A stretch of 64,000 nt of DNA, taken from positions 806,001 to 870,000 of the forward strand of contig OY762937.1 of the NCBI GenBank assembly GCA_963667005.1. Direction: 5' to 3'. Under the pieces are notes generated by a model. It did no database searches. It was not told the origin of the DNA and saw only the letters and a list, made by a program, of their open reading frames with translations. Below are positions 9,733 through 18,457 of this stretch, one piece after another. Numbering within the stretch: position 1 is the stretch's first letter; every line of letters starts with the position of its first letter. This stretch comes from G963662605 sp963667005. GTDB lineage: Bacteria; Bacteroidota; Ignavibacteria; Ignavibacteriales; Ignavibacteriaceae. The position numbers were made by a program, and so were the translations under genes.

Positions 9733-12700
9733 TTATTTTAATAATGTCATTTTAATCATAGTCATTTGAGTACCTGCCTGAAGCCTTGCAAAATAAATTC
9801 CGCTTGCTAAGCTACCGGCATCAAATGTAATCGAATAAGTACCGGCTGGTCTTTCTTCATTTATCAGTGTTTGAATTTTGCGGCCCGTTATATCATAGAT
9901 AGTCAACGATACTCTGGCATTCTGAGATATTGCATAGCGCAGTGTTGTTGAAGGATTAAAGGGATTCGGATAATTCTGTGCAAGTGCGAATCCTTTTAAT
10001 GCAATACTTTCGTGTTTTACATCAGCCATTAAACCATATTCAAAGGCTCCAAGGTCAGGAGCAGTTCCCGCAAATGGGAAACCAATATTTGTTCCAACAT
10101 CTATAAGCTTGCTTTTTGGAGACAGCTTTGCAAAATTGTTTTTTGGCAGGCTTCCATCCGCTCCGCGCGGTGCTTTTGCCGTTTCTTCAGTCAGGTCAAG
10201 AAAATCAGTTGATGCGGCAACAATTCCCAAATCCCATGAATTAGTTATTGAAACGGTACCCGTGGCGAACTCATACTCCAAACCACCTAGTGCATTATAT
10301 GAAACGCAATTTCTAAATTGATTTGTACATCCACTCGAAGGCTGGTCTTCGAACATAAAATTATAACCGTTACCGAACGATGTACAATTATAAACATCAA
10401 CGCCGCCCTTGTGGCTGTTCTGATCGAATCCCTTTTTTGAAGCGTAATTGTTGTTAAACGACACACTGTTGCTCACGACATGTGTACCTTCCGAGCTTCC
10501 GCCCGTTCCATTACCGCCGAGTTTAAAACCATTGCCATTGCCGCTGAACGAACTCATTGTTTCAAATAAGGACTTATCCCCGTTGTGCCAGGTCCAGCAA
10601 CTGTCCATAACTACCGGCCAATCTGTTTCATACAAATCCCATCCGTCATCAGAGTTTTCCCACGAACGGCAGCCGCGGAAAACATTTCCTTTTCCGTTGT
10701 GCATCTTACAGGCAAATCCGTCGGCGTTTCCACCAAGTGTGTTTTTATCAAAGTTATTATGTGAATCGCAATTGATAACTTCATTATATGAACCCATGAG
10801 TCCGCCGGGGTTGTCTGTTTCGTGTGCGAAACCAATCTGTAATCCGCTATCCTGATTATGGTGGAACACGCAGCGCTCTATTCTGTTGTGACTTCCCTCA
10901 ATCTTAATTCCATTATCTCCGGCACGGTAAATCTCAAGTCCTTTGATAAACCAGTAATCACCTGTTAACAGAAATCCGCGGTTCGATGCATCAAGCACCA
11001 TTGCAGAAAAATCAAGAACCGGGCTTTCATCTGGATAATTCAAAATATGAATCCGGTAATTCGCGTTTCCGGATGCAGTCAATCGTATGGTTGCTGAATA
11101 CGCGTACGTTCCGCCGCGCATATAAATAGTATCTCCGGCTTTCGCTTGGGCAACCGCTGTTGATAAATTGAAGAACGGCGCGTCTATTGTCCCTGCATTC
11201 CCATCACTTCCTGATGGCGATACATAATACGTTTTTATATATAGTAAAGTACTGTCTGCACCCGTACCGGTAACGGCAACGCTGATATTGGGTGCTCCGC
11301 CGCCAGCATTCGTGATATTTCTAGAATAGGCAACGACTGCGGTCGGTGTAAATCTTACAAAAATATTTGCTGCTTCGAGCAGACTATTGGTGTACGGAAT
11401 CGTTATAGTAGAACTAAACCCTGAACCACTTGTTGAGGATATTTGAAAACCCGCAGGTGCGGTTACAGTAATATTGCCATCTGATGGTGTTAAGTATTTA
11501 CCGGAAATCTGATATGCCTTTTCATTCGAAGTCGTCATTTTCACTACGTTTCCGAATGATAATGAAGATGGAGTAACGGTTAACCCTGCAACAGCAAGGG
11601 TTGTTTTAGGAGATGTATTTGGATTAATGGTTAAATAATTTTCCGAATTTTTAACATCTCCATTGTATTCGATGACAGTGAAATAATATGTCGACGCAAC
11701 CGCGAGTCCCGTTACCGTAACCGATGATGCCGTGCCGGCAAATACCGGTTTGCTTCCGTCATCCAGAAATGATGCGTTTGAATAATCTGAGCTTACGCCG
11801 GAGATTGAAGACCCGTCATTAGGAATAAATTCCGGGGCAGAATTTAATTTAGCCAACAATACCCGGTGTGTTCCATTACCGCCGGAAAAATTCACGGTAA
11901 TTGAGTTACCTGTCACGTCACCAAATGAAAGACCGGACTGAACTGATGGCTCGGCAGCGATCGCGATTCCGCTTACATTGATTTCCTTTATATCCGCATT
12001 CGTACTCGCGTGGCTTATTACTCCGGACATTGTGCCCTTGGCTTCTGCCGGTGAAAACCGGACATAGACAGTTGTTTCAGCGACACTTCCCGAAACCGGT
12101 GTCAGAGTAACCGAACTGCTGAACGAAGTATTATCTGTACTTACTTGAAATCCGGTAGGTGCGGTGATAACCAAATTCGATAATAATCTCAGGCCTGTTA
12201 CTTTGTAACTTGAGGAAGTTGTGTTTGATCCGGCAACCGAAGCACCGAAGGAAGGCATAGATACGGTTGATAGTTTTATTGACGGCATTGAACCGGGAGA
12301 AATAATAGATATGTTATCTATTCTATGTGAAGAGGTTCCGGTTGAGTTGATAATTCTGATTCGTACATTCTCACTGGAATCGGCCGGGGTAAAACTGCAA
12401 GGATAGTAAGCGCCGGAAGAAATGCTTTGCGTTCCGACATCTGTAAACTCGCCGCCGTTAACCGACTTTTGAACTTTAATGGTGCTTGAACCGCTTACTT
12501 TAGCATAAAACGAAATAGAAGTAACCCCGCTAAAGGCAGGACTGATAATATATCCTGTAGAACTTATTGAGCAGCAAAATGAACCCGCGTATTTATCTGT
12601 GTTTGATGCCGCCTTGTATATTATCCATACACCTGAACTAAGTGTAACCTGTGTTTCGGTTGATGGAGCCGATGACGGTAATCCCGTTTCAAATCCTTCC

Positions 12701-12774
12701 GTTATCTGCGCAAATGTTATTTCCGATAATGAAATCAAAAGTATGACAAATAAAAATGTAGTAGCTTTTTTCAT
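9733..12774 (-). CDS. secreted PL9 polysaccharide lyase, close paralogue, T9SS-tagged
   Basis: A 1013-aa paralogue of the downstream 6669-9698 protein with the same architecture: signal peptide (to about residue 22, EITFA), EGFETGLPS beta-sandwich, Ig/fibronectin-like repeats, PL9 beta-helix and T9SS tail (AQNYPNPFNPSTT). The calcium-binding aspartates (NADGFACKM, then NSDDGWDLY near 710) and the lysine in NGFKLGG (near 750) are intact, so it should be active. The stop lies 34 bp upstream of the next start and its own start is 34 bp after the previous stop, which fits one transcript. The similar sequence and layout suggest a tandem duplication. Expected role: extracellular or surface cleavage of pectic chains. 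Confidence 0.9.
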   Translation of the reverse strand: MKKATTFLFVILLISLSEITFAQITEGFETGLPSSAPSTETQVTLSSGVWIIYKAASNTDKYAGSFCCSISSTGYIISPAFSGVTSISFYAKVSGSSTIKVQKSVNGGEFTDVGTQSISSGAYYPCSFTPADSSENVRIRIINSTGTSSHRIDNISIISPGSMPSIKLSTVSMPSFGASVAGSNTTSSSYKVTGLRLLSNLVITAPTGFQVSTDNTSFSSSVTLTPVSGSVAETTVYVRFSPAEAKGTMSGVISHASTNADIKEINVSGIAIAAEPSVQSGLSFGDVTGNSITVNFSGGNGTHRVLLAKLNSAPEFIPNDGSSISGVSSDYSNASFLDDGSKPVFAGTASSVTVTGLAVASTYYFTVIEYNGDVKNSENYLTINPNTSPKTTLAVAGLTVTPSSLSFGNVVKMTTSNEKAYQISGKYLTPSDGNITVTAPAGFQISSTSGSGFSSTITIPYTNSLLEAANIFVRFTPTAVVAYSRNITNAGGGAPNISVAVTGTGADSTLLYIKTYYVSPSGSDGNAGTIDAPFFNLSTAVAQAKAGDTIYMRGGTYAYSATIRLTASGNANYRIHILNYPDESPVLDFSAMVLDASNRGFLLTGDYWFIKGLEIYRAGDNGIKIEGSHNRIERCVFHHNQDSGLQIGFAHETDNPGGLMGSYNEVINCDSHNNFDKNTLGGNADGFACKMHNGKGNVFRGCRSWENSDDGWDLYETDWPVVMDSCWTWHNGDKSLFETMSSFSGNGNGFKLGGNGTGGSSEGTHVVSNSVSFNNNYASKKGFDQNSHKGGVDVYNCTSFGNGYNFMFEDQPSSGCTNQFRNCVSYNALGGLEYEFATGTVSITNSWDLGIVAASTDFLDLTEETAKAPRGADGSLPKNNFAKLSPKSKLIDVGTNIGFPFAGTAPDLGAFEYGLMADVKHESIALKGFALAQNYPNPFNPSTTLRYAISQNARVSLTIYDITGRKIQTLINEERPAGTYSITFDAGSLASGIYFARLQAGTQMTMIKMTLLK

Positions 12775-12808
12775 TGAGCCTCTAAAAAGTTCTTCTTCGA
12801 TTTTTGTA

Positions 12809-13810
12809 TTACTTCATTAAAATCATTTTTTTGATACTTACGTAATCGCCTGCCTGCAAGCGGCAAAAATATGTGCCGCTCGGCAGTGACGCACTTTGAA
12901 ATTTTACTTTATGAATGCCTGCGGACTGAAAATCATTCGCAAGCGTTTCAACTTCTTTACCAAGAACATTGAAAACTTTTATTGATACTTTTCCGGATGC
13001 CGGCATTTCATAACTGATTGTTGTTGAGGGATTGAAAGGATTCGGATAATTCTGTCCCAGTTCAATACCCTTCGGCATAGTGTTTCCGTGCTGAACTCCG
13101 GTAACTGTCGGTATCGTAAACTCTGCTGCCGATAACGCACGTTGTGTGACTTTTACCATATAAATAAGACCCTTGAACCAGGAACGGGGATCCTGTCGTG
13201 CACCAATAGAGGTTTTTCCCGCAAGGTCAATCGGTTTATAAATGACTGTGCTATCTTTAATCTGAACACCATCAACATATTGATGCATTTTCGTGCCGTC
13301 ATATACTAAGGCAACATGGTGCCATGCGGCAACCGTATGTCTTTTACTTGAATCAACGATAGTAACCGAATTTGGTGTTGCAGTTGTATCGGATTTTATA
13401 TATGTATCAAGCACCCATTCGGTTGAAGGCAGCTGCCGGAGCTCCATTAAGACCCGGCGGTTATCGTTGGATAGATTGCGTATGTGAAGAAATCTTTGTT
13501 CGTTGCTTGCCGTTCCTTGCGAGTCAGGACGAAAGAATACCTCAACGGTAAACTGAGTTGCACTTCCGATCGGGTTATTGTTGATGAGCAGCGCCTGATT
13601 TGTTCCGTTGAACTGTGCTGCATTACCGTACGGTGTTGAAACAATATTCGGCAGAGCAGTTAATGCAGATGCAGAATAACCCCCGATAGAATCCGTGCGG
13701 TTCATAAACCACTGCGAACCATCTTGAATTTTTAACGCACTTCCGGTCTGCGGAAATATACTGCCGGCTAATAATATTATGGTTATTATGATGTGGTGTG
13801 CGTGTTTCAT
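12809..13810 (-). CDS. secreted LamG/concanavalin-like domain protein, T9SS-tagged
   Basis: A 333-aa protein. The signal peptide (residues 1-20, ending GSIFPQ) is followed by a LamG/ConA-like jelly-roll domain at about 35-235 and a T9SS tail starting GQNYPNPFNPSTT near 255. Recognisable LamG features are QFTVEVFFRP, HVALVYDGTKMHQYVDGV and an ARQDPRSWFKGLIYMVKV ending. It probably binds carbohydrate or protein at the cell surface; no catalytic site was recognised. GGGAGA precedes the ATG. It begins 9 bp after the stop of the upstream PL9 gene and ends 34 bp before the next one, so it very likely belongs to the same pectin-related operon. Confidence 0.82.
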   Translation of the reverse strand: MKHAHHIIITIILLAGSIFPQTGSALKIQDGSQWFMNRTDSIGGYSASALTALPNIVSTPYGNAAQFNGTNQALLINNNPIGSATQFTVEVFFRPDSQGTASNEQRFLHIRNLSNDNRRVLMELRQLPSTEWVLDTYIKSDTTATPNSVTIVDSSKRHTVAAWHHVALVYDGTKMHQYVDGVQIKDSTVIYKPIDLAGKTSIGARQDPRSWFKGLIYMVKVTQRALSAAEFTIPTVTGVQHGNTMPKGIELGQNYPNPFNPSTTISYEMPASGKVSIKVFNVLGKEVETLANDFQSAGIHKVKFQSASLPSGTYFCRLQAGDYVSIKKMILMK

Positions 13811-13819
13811 TCTTTCTCC

Positions 13820-15400
13820 CTATTTCGCTACGATCATTTTTTTACAAACTACTTGAGCTCCTGAGGATAGCTGATATATATACACGCCGCTTGACAAAGT
13901 CGACGCGTTAATATACACCTGATATAGTCCCGGATTCTGTTCTTTATCTACTAAAGTGGTGACTTCCTTACCAAGTATATCATATAACTTTAATAATGTT
14001 CTTGCCTGATCAGGAATCTCATATACAATTTGTGTTGATGGATTAAAAGGATTCGGGTAGTTCTGCTCAAGGCGGAATGTTTTGTGTAATAATTGTCCCT
14101 CGTTATGAACTCCGGTAAGAGTATACTCTATCGGACCAAGGTCCGGTGCGCTGCCTGAATAAGGCATTCCGACATCTACACCTTTATCTATCATCGGGCT
14201 GCCGCTCACTAACCGGGCAAAGTCATTTGCAGGAATACTGCCATCTGCATTACGCGGCGCACAGGCTAGGCTCTCGGCCAGACTTACATAATCAGCGGCG
14301 CTGGCCTTGAAAGAAGAAAATATCCAGCTGTTATTCAGCGCTATCGAATTCGAGGGTATAGTAAGCTCGGAACTTGTTGCTCCAAATGATACACAATTTT
14401 TAAATTCATATTTTGTTGTATCATCCGGCGTGTTAGGGAAATACCAGTTCGCTTTATTATTGAACGACAGACAATTATAAATCTTATTACCGCTGCCATG
14501 CTTGTTCTGATCATAACCCCGGCCGCTTGTTGAGTAGCGGTTATTAAACGAAATACAATTTCTTAATTCGTGAACTCCGTGAGAGACTGCCAAACCTGAA
14601 CCATACCCACCGAGTTTAAATCCATTGCCGTTACCTGAAAATGAGGCAACATACGGAAACAGTGAACCGTCGCCGTTGTGCCACGTCCAGCAATTTGTCA
14701 GTTTCACGGCAAAATACTGCTGATATAAATCCCAGCCGTCATCACCGTTATTCCATGAACGGCAATTGGTAAATGTATTGCCGATACCCGCGCTCAGCTT
14801 GCAGGCAAATCCGTCGGCGTCACCACCCGATTTTACGGAATCACAGTTGTTATACGAATCGCAGTTGATAACCTCATTATTCTGAACCTGCGTTCCGTCG
14901 TTTTTTGAACTTCCTTCAAGTCCTATCTGCAGACCGGTGTTGCGGTTATGATGGAATGTACAATTCTCTACTTTTATATAGCTTGCCTTAATCCGCATAC
15001 CGTTATCCGGAGTGTGCGTTACCTCAATCCCTTTTATATAATAGTAATTACCATATATCATGAATCCACGGCGGGTTTTGCGCTCGGCGTCACTCGTATA
15101 AGTCATTTGTGCACCATCTATAACGGGCTTTTCGTTATTATACGCCCAAATATTTATCCGTGCTTCAGCAGTGCCTGATTTATCTATTTGCGTCGCGGCA
15201 GTATAATAATATGTGCCGCCGCGCATATATATTGTATCACCGGCAGATGCCGTGGTAATTGCTTTAGAAAGAGTGTAGAAAGGGGAGTCTATTGTCCCGG
15301 AGCTGCTGTCGTTACCTGAAGGAGAGACAAAGTATACCGCAGAATGAAGTATCATCAATGGAAGAAAAGACAACATCAATACTGTGGAAATACGATTCAT
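13820..15400 (-). CDS. secreted PL9 polysaccharide lyase, short form, T9SS-tagged
   Basis: 526 aa from the chosen start. The reading frame is open up to 15442, but that upstream part runs into a strong terminator hairpin (15432-15464). The ATG at 15398-15400 gives a clean signal peptide (MNRISTVLMLSF...), so I place the start there. The beta-helix starts almost at once (YFVSPSGND), unlike the 1000-aa paralogues that carry Ig-like modules first. PL9 residues are present: GGDADGFACKL, NGDDGWDLY near 220 and NGFKLGG near 262. The T9SS tail starts EQNYPNPFNPSTQ near 440. It is the first gene of the operon that runs to 6669. Predicted to depolymerise pectic polysaccharide outside the cell. Confidence 0.9.
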   Translation of the reverse strand: MNRISTVLMLSFLPLMILHSAVYFVSPSGNDSSSGTIDSPFYTLSKAITTASAGDTIYMRGGTYYYTAATQIDKSGTAEARINIWAYNNEKPVIDGAQMTYTSDAERKTRRGFMIYGNYYYIKGIEVTHTPDNGMRIKASYIKVENCTFHHNRNTGLQIGLEGSSKNDGTQVQNNEVINCDSYNNCDSVKSGGDADGFACKLSAGIGNTFTNCRSWNNGDDGWDLYQQYFAVKLTNCWTWHNGDGSLFPYVASFSGNGNGFKLGGYGSGLAVSHGVHELRNCISFNNRYSTSGRGYDQNKHGSGNKIYNCLSFNNKANWYFPNTPDDTTKYEFKNCVSFGATSSELTIPSNSIALNNSWIFSSFKASAADYVSLAESLACAPRNADGSIPANDFARLVSGSPMIDKGVDVGMPYSGSAPDLGPIEYTLTGVHNEGQLLHKTFRLEQNYPNPFNPSTQIVYEIPDQARTLLKLYDILGKEVTTLVDKEQNPGLYQVYINASTLSSGVYIYQLSSGAQVVCKKMIVAK

Positions 15401-15431
15401 GTAAAAGAAACTTTCGATAATATTTTTCGCA

Positions 15432-15464
15432 TAAAAAAGCATAGCGGATTTCCACCCGCTATGC
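15432..15464 (-). terminator. intrinsic terminator after the PL1 gene
   Basis: A perfect 9-bp stem GCATAGCGG (15439-15447) / CCGCTATGC (15456-15464). On the minus strand it is followed by TTTTTTAT. It lies 48 bp after the stop of the 15513-18407 gene and separates it from the PL9 operon that starts at 15400. Confidence 0.88.
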
Positions 15465-15512
15465 CCTTATGCAATTTTTAAAGAACCTGAATAACAATCC
15501 CTTTACGGATTA

Positions 15513-18407
15513 TTATTTCATCAAGATCATTTTCCTGATTTGTGAATAACTACCGGCCTCTAAGCGATAGAAATAAATACCGCTCGGCATACCTGCAGCA
15601 GAAAATACTGTCTGGTAATGTCCGGAGGCTTTTTCACTATTTACTAATGTGGCAACTTCTTTGCCGAGAACATCGTATACTTTAAGTGTTACATGCTGCA
15701 TACCGTTCTGTCCCGCAACAATGTCATAACTGATAACTGTTGAAGGGTTGAACGGATTCGGATAATTCTGGCTTAATGCACATGATGTTGCGCGTACAAC
15801 GCTTGGCTGTGATTTTACATCGGTGGTGAAATCAAGAAGTCCCGCGCCTGCATTAGCTGAAACAATTTGTTTAACCAATGAAGCATTTGCAGGAATGTAG
15901 CCATAAAACGTATTCGGACTAAATGTTACACCGTCAGCATTCTGAACAATAGAGCCTGAACTGACAACCGTGTCATTGATTGATTTAATATATCCGACGG
16001 GGTCGCCGCTCAGCGTTTGACCCGGATCGTTGATTGTTGAAATCAAGATAGGAGTTGCAGTGTTTTCGAAATAATTTGCTTCGGAAACAACTTGTGCCTG
16101 ACATGTAACGCCAATACCATATCCGCCTGTTACGCCAGCAAGAACTCCAACATTAGTATAAAGATTGTTCAAAATGTGTGCTTTTGCAAAACGAATTCTT
16201 GGGTGACGTGAATATGTTCCATCAAACCAGTTACGGAAATATGTTACTTTCAACGCTGTATCAGATGTTTGACTTGGGGTATGGCCTAACAAACAGGTTT
16301 TACGGTGATTCTGAAAATGATTATACGATAAGGTTACCCAAGCAGAACCATTTTTACAGTCCAACTCACCATCATGATTTGCATCAGAGGCATCAACACT
16401 CGGGCTGTCGGTAAATGAACAGTGGTCAACCCAAACATTGCTGCTGCCGTCAACGCACAATCCGTCTTTTTCATCCACGTGGCAATCTGCGAAAGTCATG
16501 TTACGAACAATAACATTCTGACATTCAACTATTTTCATACCGAATCCTAAAAATCCGGCATCTTTACCTAAACCGATAATTGAAACATTTTTTGTTCTTT
16601 TAACAGAAATCTCTGTAGAATATCCACTGATAGTTCCCGATATATAATAAATTGCCGGAGTATAATCACCCTTTTCACGAAGTTTCATAATATCGGCCAA
16701 TTGCTGCGCATCGGTGATTACCGTGATTGTTCCACCTTTTCCGCCTGTTGTTCCGCCATTACCGGTGGCAAAACCAACCGGAGTATTAACATCGATTGAA
16801 ACCGGTACGCCAATACCGCCGACTGCTACATCAATTTCAGAAGCGCCGCCGCCGATATTGGTAACTGAGCCTGAGTACATTTGAGAAACTGTAGGAACGA
16901 AGCGCACATAAATTGGTGTCGCACTTAATGTTGATCCGCTATAAGGAACATTAATAGATGATGCATATCCGGTTGTACTTGATAGCGAAACTAAAAAATT
17001 GGCCGGAGCGGTTACGGTAATTGAACCGTTTGCTGTTAAATAAACACCTGATAGTGTGTAGCTCTTTGTTAACGAATCATGATTAATGACTGCATTACCG
17101 AATGCCAAAGCAGCCGGAGCAATAGTTAAGCTTGCAACTTCTAAAGTTTTTTGGCTTCCTGTGCCCGGTGTTGCAAGATAATTAACTGCATTCCAGCTTG
17201 CAGCATTATATTCATATACTGCCGCATAATACGTAACACCGCTTGCAAGTCCGGTTACATTGACCGTATTTCCTGCGCCGTCAAAAACAATTTTATTTCC
17301 ATTACCTAAATCGGTTGCGGCTGTAAAATTTGCATTTACGCCTGAAACAGGAGTGGCATCGGTTGGAGCCCAGTTAACCCCACTGCCGGCACGGAGAACA
17401 ATGATTCTTTCTGTTCCGTTGCCGCCTGTTGTGTTAACGGTGAATGAAGTGCCGTTTACATTTGAAAAAGAAACGGTTGATGCGGTTGTTGGTTCAACAG
17501 GCATATAAATACCGTTGAGTGATACCAATGCTGTATCGGCACCACCGCCGGCTAAAGAAATCAATCCGACATAAGATCCTGCCGCCGAGGCGTTCATGCG
17601 CACTGAAACAGTCACGGGTTGACCGGAGATAGTTCCACCTACTACCGGCAATATTATGGATGAGGTTGATCCGATCCAAGTTGTACCACCGTTTGTAGAT
17701 ATTTCAAAATTTGCCGGAGAAACCATCGTTACGTTCGATGTCAGGTTTGATGCTGAAACGGTAAACGTTTGTACTGATGATGGAGTAGATGATGTTTGAA
17801 TAAAATTTGATAATGCCGTTGATGACGGAAATATTGCCACTAACGCGGCTGTTGTTCCTGATATGGTAACATTACTTGCGATGACAAATTTTCCGGTTGC
17901 TGTTGTAGTATACCAGGGATAAACACGGACATAAACCGTTTTGCCACCATCAACAAGAAGCGCAGGAGATGTTGATACATTAGGCGTTCCCGGGGCTGAT
18001 TGAGTTAGGCTTAATGTCGAACCGATTTGTGTTTTTGTCGCAAATGTTGAATCGGTTGAGTAATAAACATTTGCTTTCATGTTGCTTCCGCCCGAGGCAT
18101 ACAAATTCATAGTAATGCTGGAAACGGTAAGAGAATTACCAACAGCCGGTGAAACGGCAAACTGCATATATCTTGTTGTATTTTCGGTCGTTTCTGCTGT
18201 CCAAGAGCCTGCGGTTGGGGTCGGTGAACTGCGTTGAACACTGTTTACATAGGTACATTGCATATTAGTAAATGTCTGACTGCCCGCCAAAACATTTCCT
18301 GTAACGTTAGCGGATTGATTTGCTGTCAAATTCCAGACTGCCGAAGCTGTCTGGGCATATGAATGCACAGCTAAAATCAAAAATACGAGCACAAAGTATC
18401 TTTTCAT
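15513..18407 (-). CDS. secreted PL1 pectate lyase, T9SS-tagged
   Basis: A 964-aa secreted enzyme. The signal peptide (ending HSYAQ, about 19 aa) is followed by a beta-sandwich region, Ig/fibronectin-like repeats to about 530, a PL1 right-handed beta-helix (about 545-875) and a T9SS tail (SQNYPNPFNPSTV). Pectate lyase marks are VDHCSFTDS near 660, the Ca-site stretch DANHDGELDCKNGS, and SRHPRIRFAKAHILNN near 732, which carries the arginine that acts as base in PL1 enzymes. It is expected to cut homogalacturonan by Ca-dependent beta-elimination. AAGG precedes the ATG. It starts 50 bp after the upstream PL9 gene ends, so the two are probably co-transcribed, and a strong terminator follows. Confidence 0.92.
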   Translation of the reverse strand: MKRYFVLVFLILAVHSYAQTASAVWNLTANQSANVTGNVLAGSQTFTNMQCTYVNSVQRSSPTPTAGSWTAETTENTTRYMQFAVSPAVGNSLTVSSITMNLYASGGSNMKANVYYSTDSTFATKTQIGSTLSLTQSAPGTPNVSTSPALLVDGGKTVYVRVYPWYTTTATGKFVIASNVTISGTTAALVAIFPSSTALSNFIQTSSTPSSVQTFTVSASNLTSNVTMVSPANFEISTNGGTTWIGSTSSIILPVVGGTISGQPVTVSVRMNASAAGSYVGLISLAGGGADTALVSLNGIYMPVEPTTASTVSFSNVNGTSFTVNTTGGNGTERIIVLRAGSGVNWAPTDATPVSGVNANFTAATDLGNGNKIVFDGAGNTVNVTGLASGVTYYAAVYEYNAASWNAVNYLATPGTGSQKTLEVASLTIAPAALAFGNAVINHDSLTKSYTLSGVYLTANGSITVTAPANFLVSLSSTTGYASSINVPYSGSTLSATPIYVRFVPTVSQMYSGSVTNIGGGASEIDVAVGGIGVPVSIDVNTPVGFATGNGGTTGGKGGTITVITDAQQLADIMKLREKGDYTPAIYYISGTISGYSTEISVKRTKNVSIIGLGKDAGFLGFGMKIVECQNVIVRNMTFADCHVDEKDGLCVDGSSNVWVDHCSFTDSPSVDASDANHDGELDCKNGSAWVTLSYNHFQNHRKTCLLGHTPSQTSDTALKVTYFRNWFDGTYSRHPRIRFAKAHILNNLYTNVGVLAGVTGGYGIGVTCQAQVVSEANYFENTATPILISTINDPGQTLSGDPVGYIKSINDTVVSSGSIVQNADGVTFSPNTFYGYIPANASLVKQIVSANAGAGLLDFTTDVKSQPSVVRATSCALSQNYPNPFNPSTVISYDIVAGQNGMQHVTLKVYDVLGKEVATLVNSEKASGHYQTVFSAAGMPSGIYFYRLEAGSYSQIRKMILMK

Positions 18408-18430
18408 TGGACCTTTCTTTGAGTAAGTTC

Positions 18431-18450
18431 ACACCCCCGCACCTGGGTGT
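18431..18450. repeat. short hairpin between PL9 and PL1 genes
   Basis: A 6-bp stem ACACCC/GGGTGT with an 8-nt loop in the 50-bp spacer. There is no T-run on either side, so it is not a standard terminator. It could tune read-through or mRNA stability; the role is unknown. Confidence 0.4.
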
Positions 18451-18457
18451 TAATATA

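Noticed and set aside
15401..15442. Longer N-terminus for the 13820-15400 PL9 gene
   Set aside because: The extension overlaps the terminator of the preceding gene and spoils the signal peptide.
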